Below, in pieces: positions 36,762 through 44,204 of a DNA stretch of 47,024 nt (position 1 is the stretch's first letter; each line of letters begins with the position of its first letter). A program made the position numbers and the translations under genes. Under the pieces are notes generated by a model. It had not been told where the DNA came from. It did not search any database and saw only the letters and a list, made by a program, of their open reading frames with translations. Source of the DNA: Dehalococcoidia bacterium (GTDB taxonomy: Bacteria > Chloroflexota > Dehalococcoidia > DSTF01 > WHTK01). The stretch spans positions 1-47,024 of the forward strand of contig DATLYJ010000087.1 of the NCBI GenBank assembly GCA_035574915.1, in the 5' to 3' direction.

Positions 36762-36782
36762 CCTCTCGCCCTCGGGGAGAGG
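36762..36782. repeat. GC-rich palindrome in the nuoB leader
   Basis: CCTCTC-g-CCC-tc-GGG-GAGAGG, a near-perfect palindrome with one extra G. It resembles palindromic GGGGAGAGG-type repeats scattered between genes of many GC-rich bacteria. Only one copy is seen in this window, so a repeat family is inferred. Confidence 0.4.
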
Positions 36783-36813
36783 AGGAATGGACTTTTGGAA
36801 CCGCTCGCTTCGC

Positions 36814-36842
36814 ATTCTAGGTGGGGCCATCGGTAGGTACAA
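36814..36842 (-). promoter_or_regulatory. Promoter of nuoB (TTGTAC-N17-TAGAAT)
   Basis: The minus strand reads TTGTAC (36842 to 36837), 17 bases, TAGAAT (36819 to 36814): a good vegetative -35/-10 pair. The predicted leader is about 60 bases and contains the GC-rich palindrome. Confidence 0.6.
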
Positions 36843-37016
36843 CCGAAACAAGGCGCCTGCTTCTCGGCCCGGCGCAGCACGCGCGCCGGCCAGGCCCGCG
36901 CGTCAGCGCAGGCCTGGCCTCCGACTGCGCCTCCCGGCTCTCAGAGCAGGCCGCGTCCGGAGTGCGGCCGGCGGGACCTGACGGGCGTCCCGCCCGGCCG
37001 GGCCGCGTCTCCGGAG

Positions 37017-37421
37017 CTACGGCTGGATGGGGCAGAGGAAGTCCAGCGACGGCTGGCGCGTCAGCGTGATCGCGCCGTCCGCGGCCGCTTGCAGCACCTC
37101 CGTGGCGCTGTTCAGCCCCCCGTACGCAGCGATGTCGCCAGCGTCCACGTTGCCGGCCACGTAGACCTTCCAGCGGCCGCCGTGGTAGCCCGCGCCGCCC
37201 GGGGCAACGCCCGCGACGCCGCCGACGCCGGGCACCATGTACAGCGGGTCGGTGCCCTCCTTAGGCATGGCCGAGGGCGGCACCAGCGTGCGGACCATCT
37301 GGTTCTCGTACCACAGAGTGCCCATCGGCGGCGGCGCCGCCTCCACGGTCGTCGCCAGGACCAGCGCCAGGACGGCGCCAGCGCCCAGGGCGAGTGCGGT
37401 CCGGTCTCCTGTTCGGGACAT
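37017..37421 (-). CDS. Secreted protein of unknown function
   Basis: A 134-residue protein with a clear signal peptide: basic start, hydrophobic ALALGAGAVLALVLATTVEA, likely cleavage after VEAA. AAAGGAGGG six bases before the ATG is one of the best ribosome-binding sites in the window, so it should be well translated. The mature part is Gly/Pro/Tyr-rich (MGTLWYENQMVRTLVPP, GYHGGRWKVYVAGN) and ends LDFLCPIQP, with one cysteine. I recognise no family. It is separated from mogA and nuoB by gaps of about 90 and 270 bases. Confidence 0.7.
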   Translation of the reverse strand: MSRTGDRTALALGAGAVLALVLATTVEAAPPPMGTLWYENQMVRTLVPPSAMPKEGTDPLYMVPGVGGVAGVAPGGAGYHGGRWKVYVAGNVDAGDIAAYGGLNSATEVLQAAADGAITLTRQPSLDFLCPIQP

Positions 37422-37510
37422 GTCATCCCTCCTTTCGAGGGACGACGTTAGGGCGCGCTCCTTACGGGGCGCTTACCAGGATTACGGTTCTGAGTCGGTT
37501 GGCCGCGCGG

Positions 37511-38005
37511 TCAGGCTCGAGGATGCTGCTCGCCACCCTCGCCGCGCAGGAGTTCGACCGCGTGGGGGATCAGGCCGACAATGGCCTCCAGGCTCTCGCG
37601 CGCCCCCTTCTCGCTTCCCGGCAGGTTCACGATGAGCGTCTTCCCACGGGTCCCCACGACGCCCCGCGACAGCGCCGCCGTGGGCGTGCTGCGCCGCCCC
37701 ACCTCCCGCATGAGCTCTGCCATGCCGGGTACCTGCCGGTCGATGACGTCCAGCGTGGCCTCCGGTGTCACGTCCCGCGGCGCCAGGCCGGTGCCGCCGG
37801 TGGTCACGATCAGGTCCTCGCCGCCGTCTGCCAGGGTCTCGAGCAGTTCCGCGATCTCGTCGCGCTCGTCCGGGACAAGAGCGGTCTGGCGGACCTCGAT
37901 GCCCTGCCGGCTCAATATCTCGGCGACCGCGGGCCCGGCCGTATCGACACGCTCGCCGCGCGCTCCCTTGTCGCTGACCGTGATCACCGCCGCGCTGATG
38001 GCCAC
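37511..38005 (-). CDS. mogA: Molybdopterin adenylyltransferase (MogA/MoaB family)
   Basis: This family adenylates molybdopterin before molybdate insertion in molybdenum-cofactor synthesis. The 164-residue product starts ISAAVITVSDKGARGERVDT, has the catalytic-site glycine motif VTTGGTGLAPRDVTPEAT near 68-85, and GTRGKTLIVNLPGSEKGA toward the end. GTG 38005 follows TAAGAT by six bases, pointing to leaderless transcription. No other moa or moe genes are visible. MogA and MoaB cannot be told apart with certainty by eye. Confidence 0.9.
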   Translation of the reverse strand: MAISAAVITVSDKGARGERVDTAGPAVAEILSRQGIEVRQTALVPDERDEIAELLETLADGGEDLIVTTGGTGLAPRDVTPEATLDVIDRQVPGMAELMREVGRRSTPTAALSRGVVGTRGKTLIVNLPGSEKGARESLEAIVGLIPHAVELLRGEGGEQHPRA

Positions 38006-38017
38006 GCTCGCATCTTA
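38006..38017 (-). promoter_or_regulatory. Leaderless promoter of mogA (TAAGAT-N6-GTG)
   Basis: The minus strand reads TAAGAT (38017 to 38012), six bases, GTG. The geometry equals ligA, eis and tilS; the box is the weakest of the four. Confidence 0.4.
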
Positions 38018-38111
38018 AGCGATGCGGTGCGGCCCTGAGACATCTTGGCTCCAAGTCCTGCAGGGCCGGCGGGCGGGTTGCAGAAATGTGTAAACAAATG
38101 GTGATTATGTA

Positions 38112-38169
38112 TTGACAGCGTGGTAATCAGTGGTAGAGTGTGGGAGCTAGTGGGCAACTGTGAGGCGGG
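38112..38169 (+). promoter_or_regulatory. dcw promoter overlapped by an MraZ operator
   Basis: TTGACA (38112-38117), 16 bases, TAGAGT (38134-38139) preceded by TGG, forms the promoter. From 38120 GTGG recurs every 10 bases at 38120, 38130, 38140 and 38150, then GTGA at 38160. MraZ is known to bind direct repeats of this kind and to repress its own operon. The repeats cover the spacer, the -10 and the transcription start. Confidence 0.85.
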
Positions 38170-38207
38170 AGTGGGGCTCAAGTCATTCCCGTGGGGCAAC
38201 GGGGTCA

Positions 38208-38627
38208 ATGCTGTTTCTCGGCACATACCCTTACTCAATGGACGAGCGGGGCCGGGTCCCGATCCCACCCCGTTTCCGCGATGCCTTCCTGAGCGGCGTG
38301 ATCCTGACTCAGGGCTCGCCGGACAAGTGCGTGCGCATCTACCCCCTCTCGGGGTTTCAGGAGAAGGCAGACCTCTACATGGCGGAGCCGGTGACCCGGC
38401 GTCTCGGCCGGCTGATGCGGCGCAGCTTCTTCAGCGGCGCCTTCGACGCCCAGCTCGACCGGCAGGGCCGCGTGCTCATACCAACGCAGCTCCGCCGATG
38501 GGCGGGCCTCGACGGCGACGTCGTGGTCATTGGCATCGGCGACGGAGTCGAGATCTGGGACCAGGCCGCCTACGAGGAGGCGCGCGCGGCGGAGGAAGCG
38601 GAACTGGAGGCGCTCGAATCGGAATGA
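38208..38627 (+). CDS. mraZ: Transcriptional regulator MraZ
   Basis: MraZ is a ring-forming DNA-binding protein that represses the division and cell-wall cluster. ATG 38208 gives 139 residues, the family length; the frame is open to 38160, but that start lies within the operator repeats. The two AbrB-like halves each show the D-x-x-x-R motif: [11 protein letters not shown] near 11-21 and [11 protein letters not shown] near 79-89. Its end overlaps rsmH (ATGATG over the TGA). The operator upstream indicates autoregulation. Confidence 0.95.
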   Translation: MLFLGTYPYSMDERGRVPIPPRFRDAFLSGVILTQGSPDKCVRIYPLSGFQEKADLYMAEPVTRRLGRLMRRSFFSGAFDAQLDRQGRVLIPTQLRRWAGLDGDVVVIGIGDGVEIWDQAAYEEARAAEEAELEALESE

Positions 38628-39574
38628 TGGCTACCGAAGAAGCCGTCGCCCATGAGCCCGTCATGCTGCGCGAGGTCCTCGCCGGCCTCAACGTCGTGCC
38701 CGGCGGCCGCTACGTGGACTGCACCGTGGACGGCGGCGGCCACGCCGAAGCGATCCTTTTCGCCTCGGCTCCCGGCGGCTCCGTCCTGGGCATCGACGCC
38801 GACGCCGACGCTCTTGACCGCGCGCGGCGCCGGCTATCGCACTTCGGGTCGTCCGTAGCGCTGGTGCACGCCAACTTCCGCGATGTCGACACTGTCTGCC
38901 GCGAACGCAGCTTCGTGCCTGTGAACGGCATCCTTTTCGACCTTGGGCTCTCTTCCATCCAACTCGCGAGCGCCTCCAGGGGGTTCAGCTTCATGCGCGA
39001 AGGGCCCCTGGACATGCGCTTCTCGCCGGACCAGGAGACTACCGCTTCCTACTGGGTGAACGAGGCGTCAGAAGCCGAACTGTCAGACTTGATCTGGCGT
39101 TTCGGCGAGGAGAAGGAGAGCCGGCGTATCGCCCGAGCCATCGTCCAGCGTCGTCCCTTGCAGACGACAACCGATCTAGCCAAAGCCGTCGAGCAGGCCG
39201 TGGGCCGGAGGCCTGGAAGTCAAACCCACCCCGCCACCAGGACTTTCCAGGCCCTCCGCATCGCCGTCAACCAGGAGCTAGCCACCCTGAGCGACGCGTT
39301 GCCTCGGGCCCTCGGCCTGCTCGGCTTTGGATCCCGGCTTGTGGTCATCAGTTACCACTCGCTTGAGGACCGCATCGTCAAGCAGTTCATTGCGCGCGAG
39401 TCACGGGACTGCATTTGCCCGCCCCGGCAGCCGGTCTGCACCTGCGGCCACAAGGCGACTTTGCGGCCCGTGACCAGGGGCGCGGTCACTCCCTCCCCGG
39501 AGGAAGTGGCCCGCAACCCGCGCGCCCGTAGCGCGAAGCTCCGGGTCGCGGAGCGGCTGCCGGCGGCCGCCTGA
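38624..39574 (+). CDS. rsmH: 16S rRNA (cytosine1402-N4)-methyltransferase RsmH
   Basis: RsmH (MraW) methylates N4 of C1402 in the ribosomal P site. Two adjacent ATGs (38624, 38627) overlap the mraZ stop; the product is about 316 residues. Motifs: [13 protein letters not shown], the SAM site [44 protein letters not shown] and [14 protein letters not shown]. Near the end [15 protein letters not shown] adds four cysteines, a cluster also found in many family members. ftsL follows three bases after the stop. Confidence 0.96.
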   Translation: MMATEEAVAHEPVMLREVLAGLNVVPGGRYVDCTVDGGGHAEAILFASAPGGSVLGIDADADALDRARRRLSHFGSSVALVHANFRDVDTVCRERSFVPVNGILFDLGLSSIQLASASRGFSFMREGPLDMRFSPDQETTASYWVNEASEAELSDLIWRFGEEKESRRIARAIVQRRPLQTTTDLAKAVEQAVGRRPGSQTHPATRTFQALRIAVNQELATLSDALPRALGLLGFGSRLVVISYHSLEDRIVKQFIARESRDCICPPRQPVCTCGHKATLRPVTRGAVTPSPEEVARNPRARSAKLRVAERLPAAA

Positions 39575-39577
39575 ATC

Positions 39578-40009
39578 ATGGCGACGCTCGACCGCCTCGC
39601 TCCACCCGTTGCTGCCCTTCCCCGCGAAGGGACCTGGACGCCCCGTCGCGCTATAGCCACCGCGGTCACCACCGCGGTGGCTATAGCGCTTCTCCAGGTC
39701 TTCCAGTCCGGGACCTTCGCCAACACCGGCGCCACCATCCAGCAGCTGGAGGCTGCGCGGACCGACGCCCGGGCTCGAGTCCACGATCTCGAGGCCGAGA
39801 TCGCGGCCCTCGCCTCGCTCGACCGCACCGAGCGCGCGGCGCGCGAACGTCTGGGCATGGTGCGGGCGACCAACATCACCTACATCGAGGTCGGCGTACC
39901 GGCCCCGGCAGGGCCGCTCCTGCCGCGCCCTGTCACCGACGCCACCCGACCAACAGAGGACAACAGGGCCTGGTGGGAGAAGATCCTGCAAGCCCTGCCG
40001 CTGCGATGA
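39578..40009 (+). CDS. ftsL: Cell-division protein FtsL-like
   Basis: A 143-residue bitopic protein: short cytoplasmic part, one membrane helix (about 24-44, AIATAVTTAVAIALLQVF), then a coiled coil (QQLEAARTDARARVHDLEAE) with RTERAARERLGMV, the usual FtsL/DivIC architecture, and a Pro-rich C-terminus. The position between rsmH and ftsI supports FtsL. The DNA encoding the first half of the helix is a perfect 19-bp inverted repeat (39648-39689), so the peptide AIATAVTTAVAIA is itself symmetrical, and two AUA codons are used there. Confidence 0.8.
   Translation: MATLDRLAPPVAALPREGTWTPRRAIATAVTTAVAIALLQVFQSGTFANTGATIQQLEAARTDARARVHDLEAEIAALASLDRTERAARERLGMVRATNITYIEVGVPAPAGPLLPRPVTDATRPTEDNRAWWEKILQALPLR
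39648..39689. repeat. Perfect 19-bp inverted repeat inside ftsL
   Basis: GCGCTATAGCCACCGCGGT (39648-39666), loop CACC, ACCGCGGTGGCTATAGCGC (39671-39689). Each arm is built from smaller palindromes, GCTATAGC and ACCGCGGT, so both also occur as direct repeats. It would form a very stable hairpin in mRNA or serve as a symmetrical protein-binding site. Confidence 0.9.
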
Positions 40010-40115
40010 TTCGACGACGGACGATTACGCGAGGGCAAGGAGCAGGTCAGGCCGCGCCCGGGCGCAGCTAGCCCTGTCCCTGGCCCGCGCTCCCGATTGC
40101 TCGGTGGGAGGGATC

Positions 40116-41861
40116 GTGCCGAAGGGTAACGGCAGCAGGTTCACCTGGCGCTTCGCCGCGCTCGTAGGCTTCCTCACGCTTGCCACCGCAGCGCTCGTCG
40201 TTCGCCTCGCCTTCATTCAGATCGTCCACCACGACCGCTACACTGTCGAGGCCCAGGCCGAGCACTTCCACAAGCAGCTCGTCCGCTCCAGCCGCGGCGC
40301 GATCCTGGACCGGAACGGGTTTCCGCTGGCCACGACGATCGACGCTTTCGACGTCTACGTCGACCGGCGCGCCTGGCGTGACGACGCCCCCGACCGCCCC
40401 CGCCGCGCCGCGTCAGCCCTTGCGCCCCTGCTGGGCAAGCCCGAACCGGCGCTCCTGGCGAGGCTCCTGGACACCTCCGAGGGCCCCGTGGGCCTCCTCG
40501 CCGACGGCATCGACTTCGAGGTAGGGCGAGCGATCCAGGACCTGGCGCTTCCGGGCATCTCCGTGGTTGCCGCGACCAAGCGCTATTACCCAGAGGGCGA
40601 CATCGCCTCCAGCCTCATCGGCTTCCTGGGCCGTGACCATTCCGGGCTCGCCGGGCTGGAAGCAGACCTCGACGACATCCTCAGCGGCACGCCCGGCGCC
40701 ATCTACTTCGAGCGCGACAGCATAGGCCGCCCGATCGCCTTCGGCGAAAGCCGCGTCGAGGCCGGCCGCCCCGGCGCCGACGTCCGCCTCACCATCGACC
40801 GCTACATCCAGCGCCTGGTGGAGGTCGAGCTCGACAAGCAGATCAAGGACCACCAGGCCAGCGGCGGCTCGATCATCGTCATGGACCCGAAGACCGGCGC
40901 CATCCTCGCCATGGCCAGCCGGCCGAGCTTCCGGCTCTCGCAGCTCAGCCTTGAGGGAGAGCCGCCGCTAGACCTCTTCCGTAACCGGGCGGTGACTGAC
41001 CTGTACGAGCCCGGCTCCGTGATCAAGACAATCACCATGGCCGCGGCCATCGACATGGGCCTGGTTACCCCCGGCACGACCTATTACGACAGCGGCACGG
41101 TCACGAAGGGCGGCTACACCTTCAAGAACTGGGACTTCAGCGCCAACGGCACCCAGACCATGGTCGAACTGCTCCAGAAGAGCCTCAATACGGGGGCTAT
41201 CTGGCTCAGCGACCTCCTCGGGGCCAACAACCTCTACGCCTACCTCAAGCGCTTCGGCTTCGGCGAGTCCACGTACTCCGGGCTCGGCGGCGAGGCGACC
41301 GGCCTGCTCCGCACCAACAAAGACAGCGGTTGGTACCCCTCTGACCTCGCAACGAACAGCTACGGCCAGGGCATGGCGGCGACGCCGCTCCAGGTCATCA
41401 CCGCCATCGCCGCCGTGATCAATGGCGGCAAGCTCATGCGGCCATACGTTATCCAGGAGGTAGACTCGAGCGAGGGGCGCCGCATTTACGAACCTGTTAT
41501 CGTCAGGCAGGCGATCTCGGAGGCTGCTTCCAGGACAATGGTCTCGATGCTGAACGAGGTTGTCGACGGCAACCCCGTGCACAAGGCCCGCATCCGCGGC
41601 TACCGGGTCGGCGGCAAGACCGGCACGACGCTCGTCTCGATTCCCACCGGCTACGCCCTCGACTCGACCATTGCCTCGTTCGTCGGCTTCGCCCCGGTAG
41701 AGGACCCGGCTTTCATCATGCTCGTCAAGATCGACCAGCCCCAGGATGACCCTCTCGGCGGCATTGTCGCCGCGCCGGTCTTCGGCAAGCTGGCGCCTCA
41801 AATCCTCGCCTACCTCAACGTCCCGCCCAGCACGGGCCCCGCCGTGCGGACGGCCCCTTGA
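40116..41861 (+). CDS. ftsI: Peptidoglycan transpeptidase FtsI (class B PBP)
   Basis: FtsI cross-links septal peptidoglycan with FtsW. GTG 40116 has GGGAGGG four bases upstream and gives 581 residues; GTG 40104 is less likely. One membrane helix (about 13-32) leads to the pedestal (SSRGAILDRNGFPLATT) and the transpeptidase domain, with Ser301-X-X-Lys304 (SVIK), Ser356-Leu-Asn358 and Lys501-Thr-Gly503. No PASTA repeats follow. The stop overlaps or abuts murF; murE, which usually lies between, is absent. Confidence 0.96.
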   Translation: MPKGNGSRFTWRFAALVGFLTLATAALVVRLAFIQIVHHDRYTVEAQAEHFHKQLVRSSRGAILDRNGFPLATTIDAFDVYVDRRAWRDDAPDRPRRAASALAPLLGKPEPALLARLLDTSEGPVGLLADGIDFEVGRAIQDLALPGISVVAATKRYYPEGDIASSLIGFLGRDHSGLAGLEADLDDILSGTPGAIYFERDSIGRPIAFGESRVEAGRPGADVRLTIDRYIQRLVEVELDKQIKDHQASGGSIIVMDPKTGAILAMASRPSFRLSQLSLEGEPPLDLFRNRAVTDLYEPGSVIKTITMAAAIDMGLVTPGTTYYDSGTVTKGGYTFKNWDFSANGTQTMVELLQKSLNTGAIWLSDLLGANNLYAYLKRFGFGESTYSGLGGEATGLLRTNKDSGWYPSDLATNSYGQGMAATPLQVITAIAAVINGGKLMRPYVIQEVDSSEGRRIYEPVIVRQAISEAASRTMVSMLNEVVDGNPVHKARIRGYRVGGKTGTTLVSIPTGYALDSTIASFVGFAPVEDPAFIMLVKIDQPQDDPLGGIVAAPVFGKLAPQILAYLNVPPSTGPAVRTAP

Positions 41862-41866
41862 CCGGC

Positions 41867-43225
41867 ATGCTGACCGCGGCAGAGCTCCGCCGAGCCCTGG
41901 GACCAGAGCTGCTCAGCGAGCGGCGCGGCGCGGCGCGCGTCTTCAGCGGCGTAAACAACGACTCCCGCAAGGTCCGGCCGGGCGAGCTCTTCGTCGCCCT
42001 CAAGACCGAGACCCGCGACGGCCACGACTTCGTCGCTCACGCGGTCGAGGCCGGGGCCGCCGGGCTCGTCGTCTCCCGCACCGTCGAGGCGCCCGCCAGC
42101 GTGTCCGTATTCCTCGTGCGCAACACTCAGACGGCCCTCGGCGAGATCGCGCGCTACTGGCGCTCCCGCTTTCTCCTCCGCGCGGTCGTGGTCACAGGCA
42201 GCGTGGGCAAGACGACCACGAAAGAACTGATCGCGGCCGTCCTCAGGAGCGAGCACGACGTCCTCAAGAGCCCGGCCAACTTCAACGACGAGGTCGGCGT
42301 CTCCATGACGCTGCTCCAGCTCGAGAGCCGCCACGACCGCGCCGTGATCGAGGTCGGGATGTTCGCCGAAGGCGAGATCCGCCGGCTCTGCGAGATCGTG
42401 AAGCCGGATATCGGCGTCGTGATGAATGTCGGCCCGGTGCATCTCGAGCGGCTCGGGAGCATCGAGGCAATCGCGCGGGCGAAATCGGAGGCCGTCCAGG
42501 ACCTTCCCTGGACCGGCAACGCCATCCTCAACCACGACGACCCGCTCGTGGAAGCGATGCGCGCGAAGACGAAGGCGCGGGTCATGACCTTCGGCCTGAC
42601 GCCGGGCGCGGCCATCCGCGGCACGAATGTCCGCAGCCGCGGCCTCGATGGCGTCGACTTCGAGGTGTCAGCGTTCGGGCGCACGCTCCAGGCACACTCG
42701 CCGCTTCCCGGGGCCGACCTCGTCCCGAACGCGCTCGCGGCGCTCGCCGTCGCCTTCGCCGACGGCATGTCGCTCGAGCAAGCCGTGAAGGCCCTGCGCG
42801 AGGCCCGGGTGCCGGCGCGCCTGCAAGTGAAGCGCGCGCGCTCGGGCGCGCTGGTGCTGGACGACTGCTACAACGCCAGCCCGGCCTCGATGTTCGCCGC
42901 CCTCGCGGTGCTCGCGGAGACTAAGGGACGCCACATAGCCCTGCTTGGCGACATGTTGGAGCTGGGGGCCGCGGAGGCCGATAGCCACCGCGCCGTCGGC
43001 CGCCGCGCGGCCGAGGTGGCGCAGGTGCTGTACACCGTGGGCACTCGCGCCGAGATGATCGGCGCCGCCGCCCGCGAGGCCGGCGCCCCCTGCGTCCGGC
43101 ACTTCGACTCGAAGGAGGAGGCCGCGGCCGCCCTCGCCCGCGAGGCGCGGGAGGGCGACGTAGTCCTGGTCAAAGCATCGCACGGGATGGCGCTCGAGAG
43201 CGTCGTAGCGGAGCTGGTGGGGTAG
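41867..43225 (+). CDS. murF: UDP-MurNAc-tripeptide:D-Ala-D-Ala ligase MurF
   Basis: MurF adds D-Ala-D-Ala to complete the stem pentapeptide. The product is about 452 residues from ATG 41867; TTG 41858, overlapping the ftsI stop, adds three. The ATP loop is VVVTGSVGKTTTKELIAAVL; KSPANFNDEVGVSMTLLQL, EVGMFAEGEIRRLCEIVKP and VLDDCYNASPASM are MurF hallmarks, the last separating it from MurE. mraY begins on the base after its stop. As the only ligase between ftsI and mraY, it leaves the third amino-acid step uncovered here. Confidence 0.95.
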   Translation: MLTAAELRRALGPELLSERRGAARVFSGVNNDSRKVRPGELFVALKTETRDGHDFVAHAVEAGAAGLVVSRTVEAPASVSVFLVRNTQTALGEIARYWRSRFLLRAVVVTGSVGKTTTKELIAAVLRSEHDVLKSPANFNDEVGVSMTLLQLESRHDRAVIEVGMFAEGEIRRLCEIVKPDIGVVMNVGPVHLERLGSIEAIARAKSEAVQDLPWTGNAILNHDDPLVEAMRAKTKARVMTFGLTPGAAIRGTNVRSRGLDGVDFEVSAFGRTLQAHSPLPGADLVPNALAALAVAFADGMSLEQAVKALREARVPARLQVKRARSGALVLDDCYNASPASMFAALAVLAETKGRHIALLGDMLELGAAEADSHRAVGRRAAEVAQVLYTVGTRAEMIGAAAREAGAPCVRHFDSKEEAAAALAREAREGDVVLVKASHGMALESVVAELVG

Positions 43226-44203
43226 ATGGTCTATGCCTGCGCCTGCGCCCTGGCCGCAATGGCAATCTCCCTCGCCGCTGGCAGGCCGATCGTGACCGCC
43301 CTGCGCCTGCTCAAGATCGGCAAGGCCGAGTCCGGCGAGGAGCCGGCCGAGTACGCGAAGCGCGCCGGCAAGCCGACGATGGGCGGCTTCATCTTCCTCG
43401 CCGGAATCCTGCCGGTCGGCGCCTTCATCGCCCTGGACCGCGACGGCGACATCTTCCTGCCCCTGGCGGCGATGGCCGTCGCCGCCCTCGCCGGCATGGC
43501 CGACGATGCCCAGACGCTTGTAGGCCGGCAACGTGTGACAGGACACGAACGCTGGCTCTGGCTGGTGAAATGGGGCGTACTGGTCGGTATCGGCCTTGCG
43601 GCCGCGCTCGTCCTCTACTATCAGCTGGACCTCCAGCACGCCGTGCTCCCGGCCTTCATCGGCGATAGCTACAGCCTTGGCCTGCTGTACATCCCTGTCG
43701 TCGTCGCCGTCTTCGTCGTAGCCGTAAGCGGCGCCCTGCCGACTGATGGAATGGACGGCCTGATGGCGGGTGTCAGCATCTTTGCCTTCCTGGCCTACGC
43801 CGTCATCGCTTTGAGCCAGGGCCAGGAAGCACTGGGCGCCTTCGCGCTGGCCGTCACCGGGGCCTGCGCCGGCTACCTCTGGTACAACGCCTCGCCGGCT
43901 ACGGTGATCATGGGGGAGGTCGGGGCGCAGGCGCTGGCCGTCGGCTGGGTGGTCGTTGCTTTCATGACCGGCTGGTGGCTCCTGATGCCAGTGATCGGCG
44001 TCATCTTCGTCGCCGAGGGCCTCTCGGACGTCATCCAGATTGCCTACTTCAAGCGGACGGGAGGCAAGCGCGTCTTCAAGATGGCCCCGATTCACTACCA
44101 CTTCCAGCTCTCTGGCTGGGCAGAGACTCAGGTCGTCACGCGGTTCTGGCTCGTCGGCGCGGCTGGCGCCCTGGCCGGCATCGCCCTGGCGCTGGCGGAG
44201 TGA
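43226..44203 (+). CDS. mraY: Phospho-MurNAc-pentapeptide translocase MraY, divergent
   Basis: MraY transfers phospho-MurNAc-pentapeptide to undecaprenyl phosphate, giving lipid I. The 325-residue protein has about ten helices, PTMGGFIFLAG, the Asp pair in MADDAQ, PTDGMDGLMAG and APIHYHFQLSGWAETQVV. Three strongly conserved features differ: the MGDxGS aspartate is Glu (MGEVGA), the HHH of the periplasm-distal loop is HYH, and the Asn of NLTDG is replaced (ALPTDG). Position between murF and murD supports MraY, but activity or substrate may be altered. The ATG directly follows the murF stop. Confidence 0.88.
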   Translation: MVYACACALAAMAISLAAGRPIVTALRLLKIGKAESGEEPAEYAKRAGKPTMGGFIFLAGILPVGAFIALDRDGDIFLPLAAMAVAALAGMADDAQTLVGRQRVTGHERWLWLVKWGVLVGIGLAAALVLYYQLDLQHAVLPAFIGDSYSLGLLYIPVVVAVFVVAVSGALPTDGMDGLMAGVSIFAFLAYAVIALSQGQEALGAFALAVTGACAGYLWYNASPATVIMGEVGAQALAVGWVVVAFMTGWWLLMPVIGVIFVAEGLSDVIQIAYFKRTGGKRVFKMAPIHYHFQLSGWAETQVVTRFWLVGAAGALAGIALALAE

Positions 44204-44204
44204 C

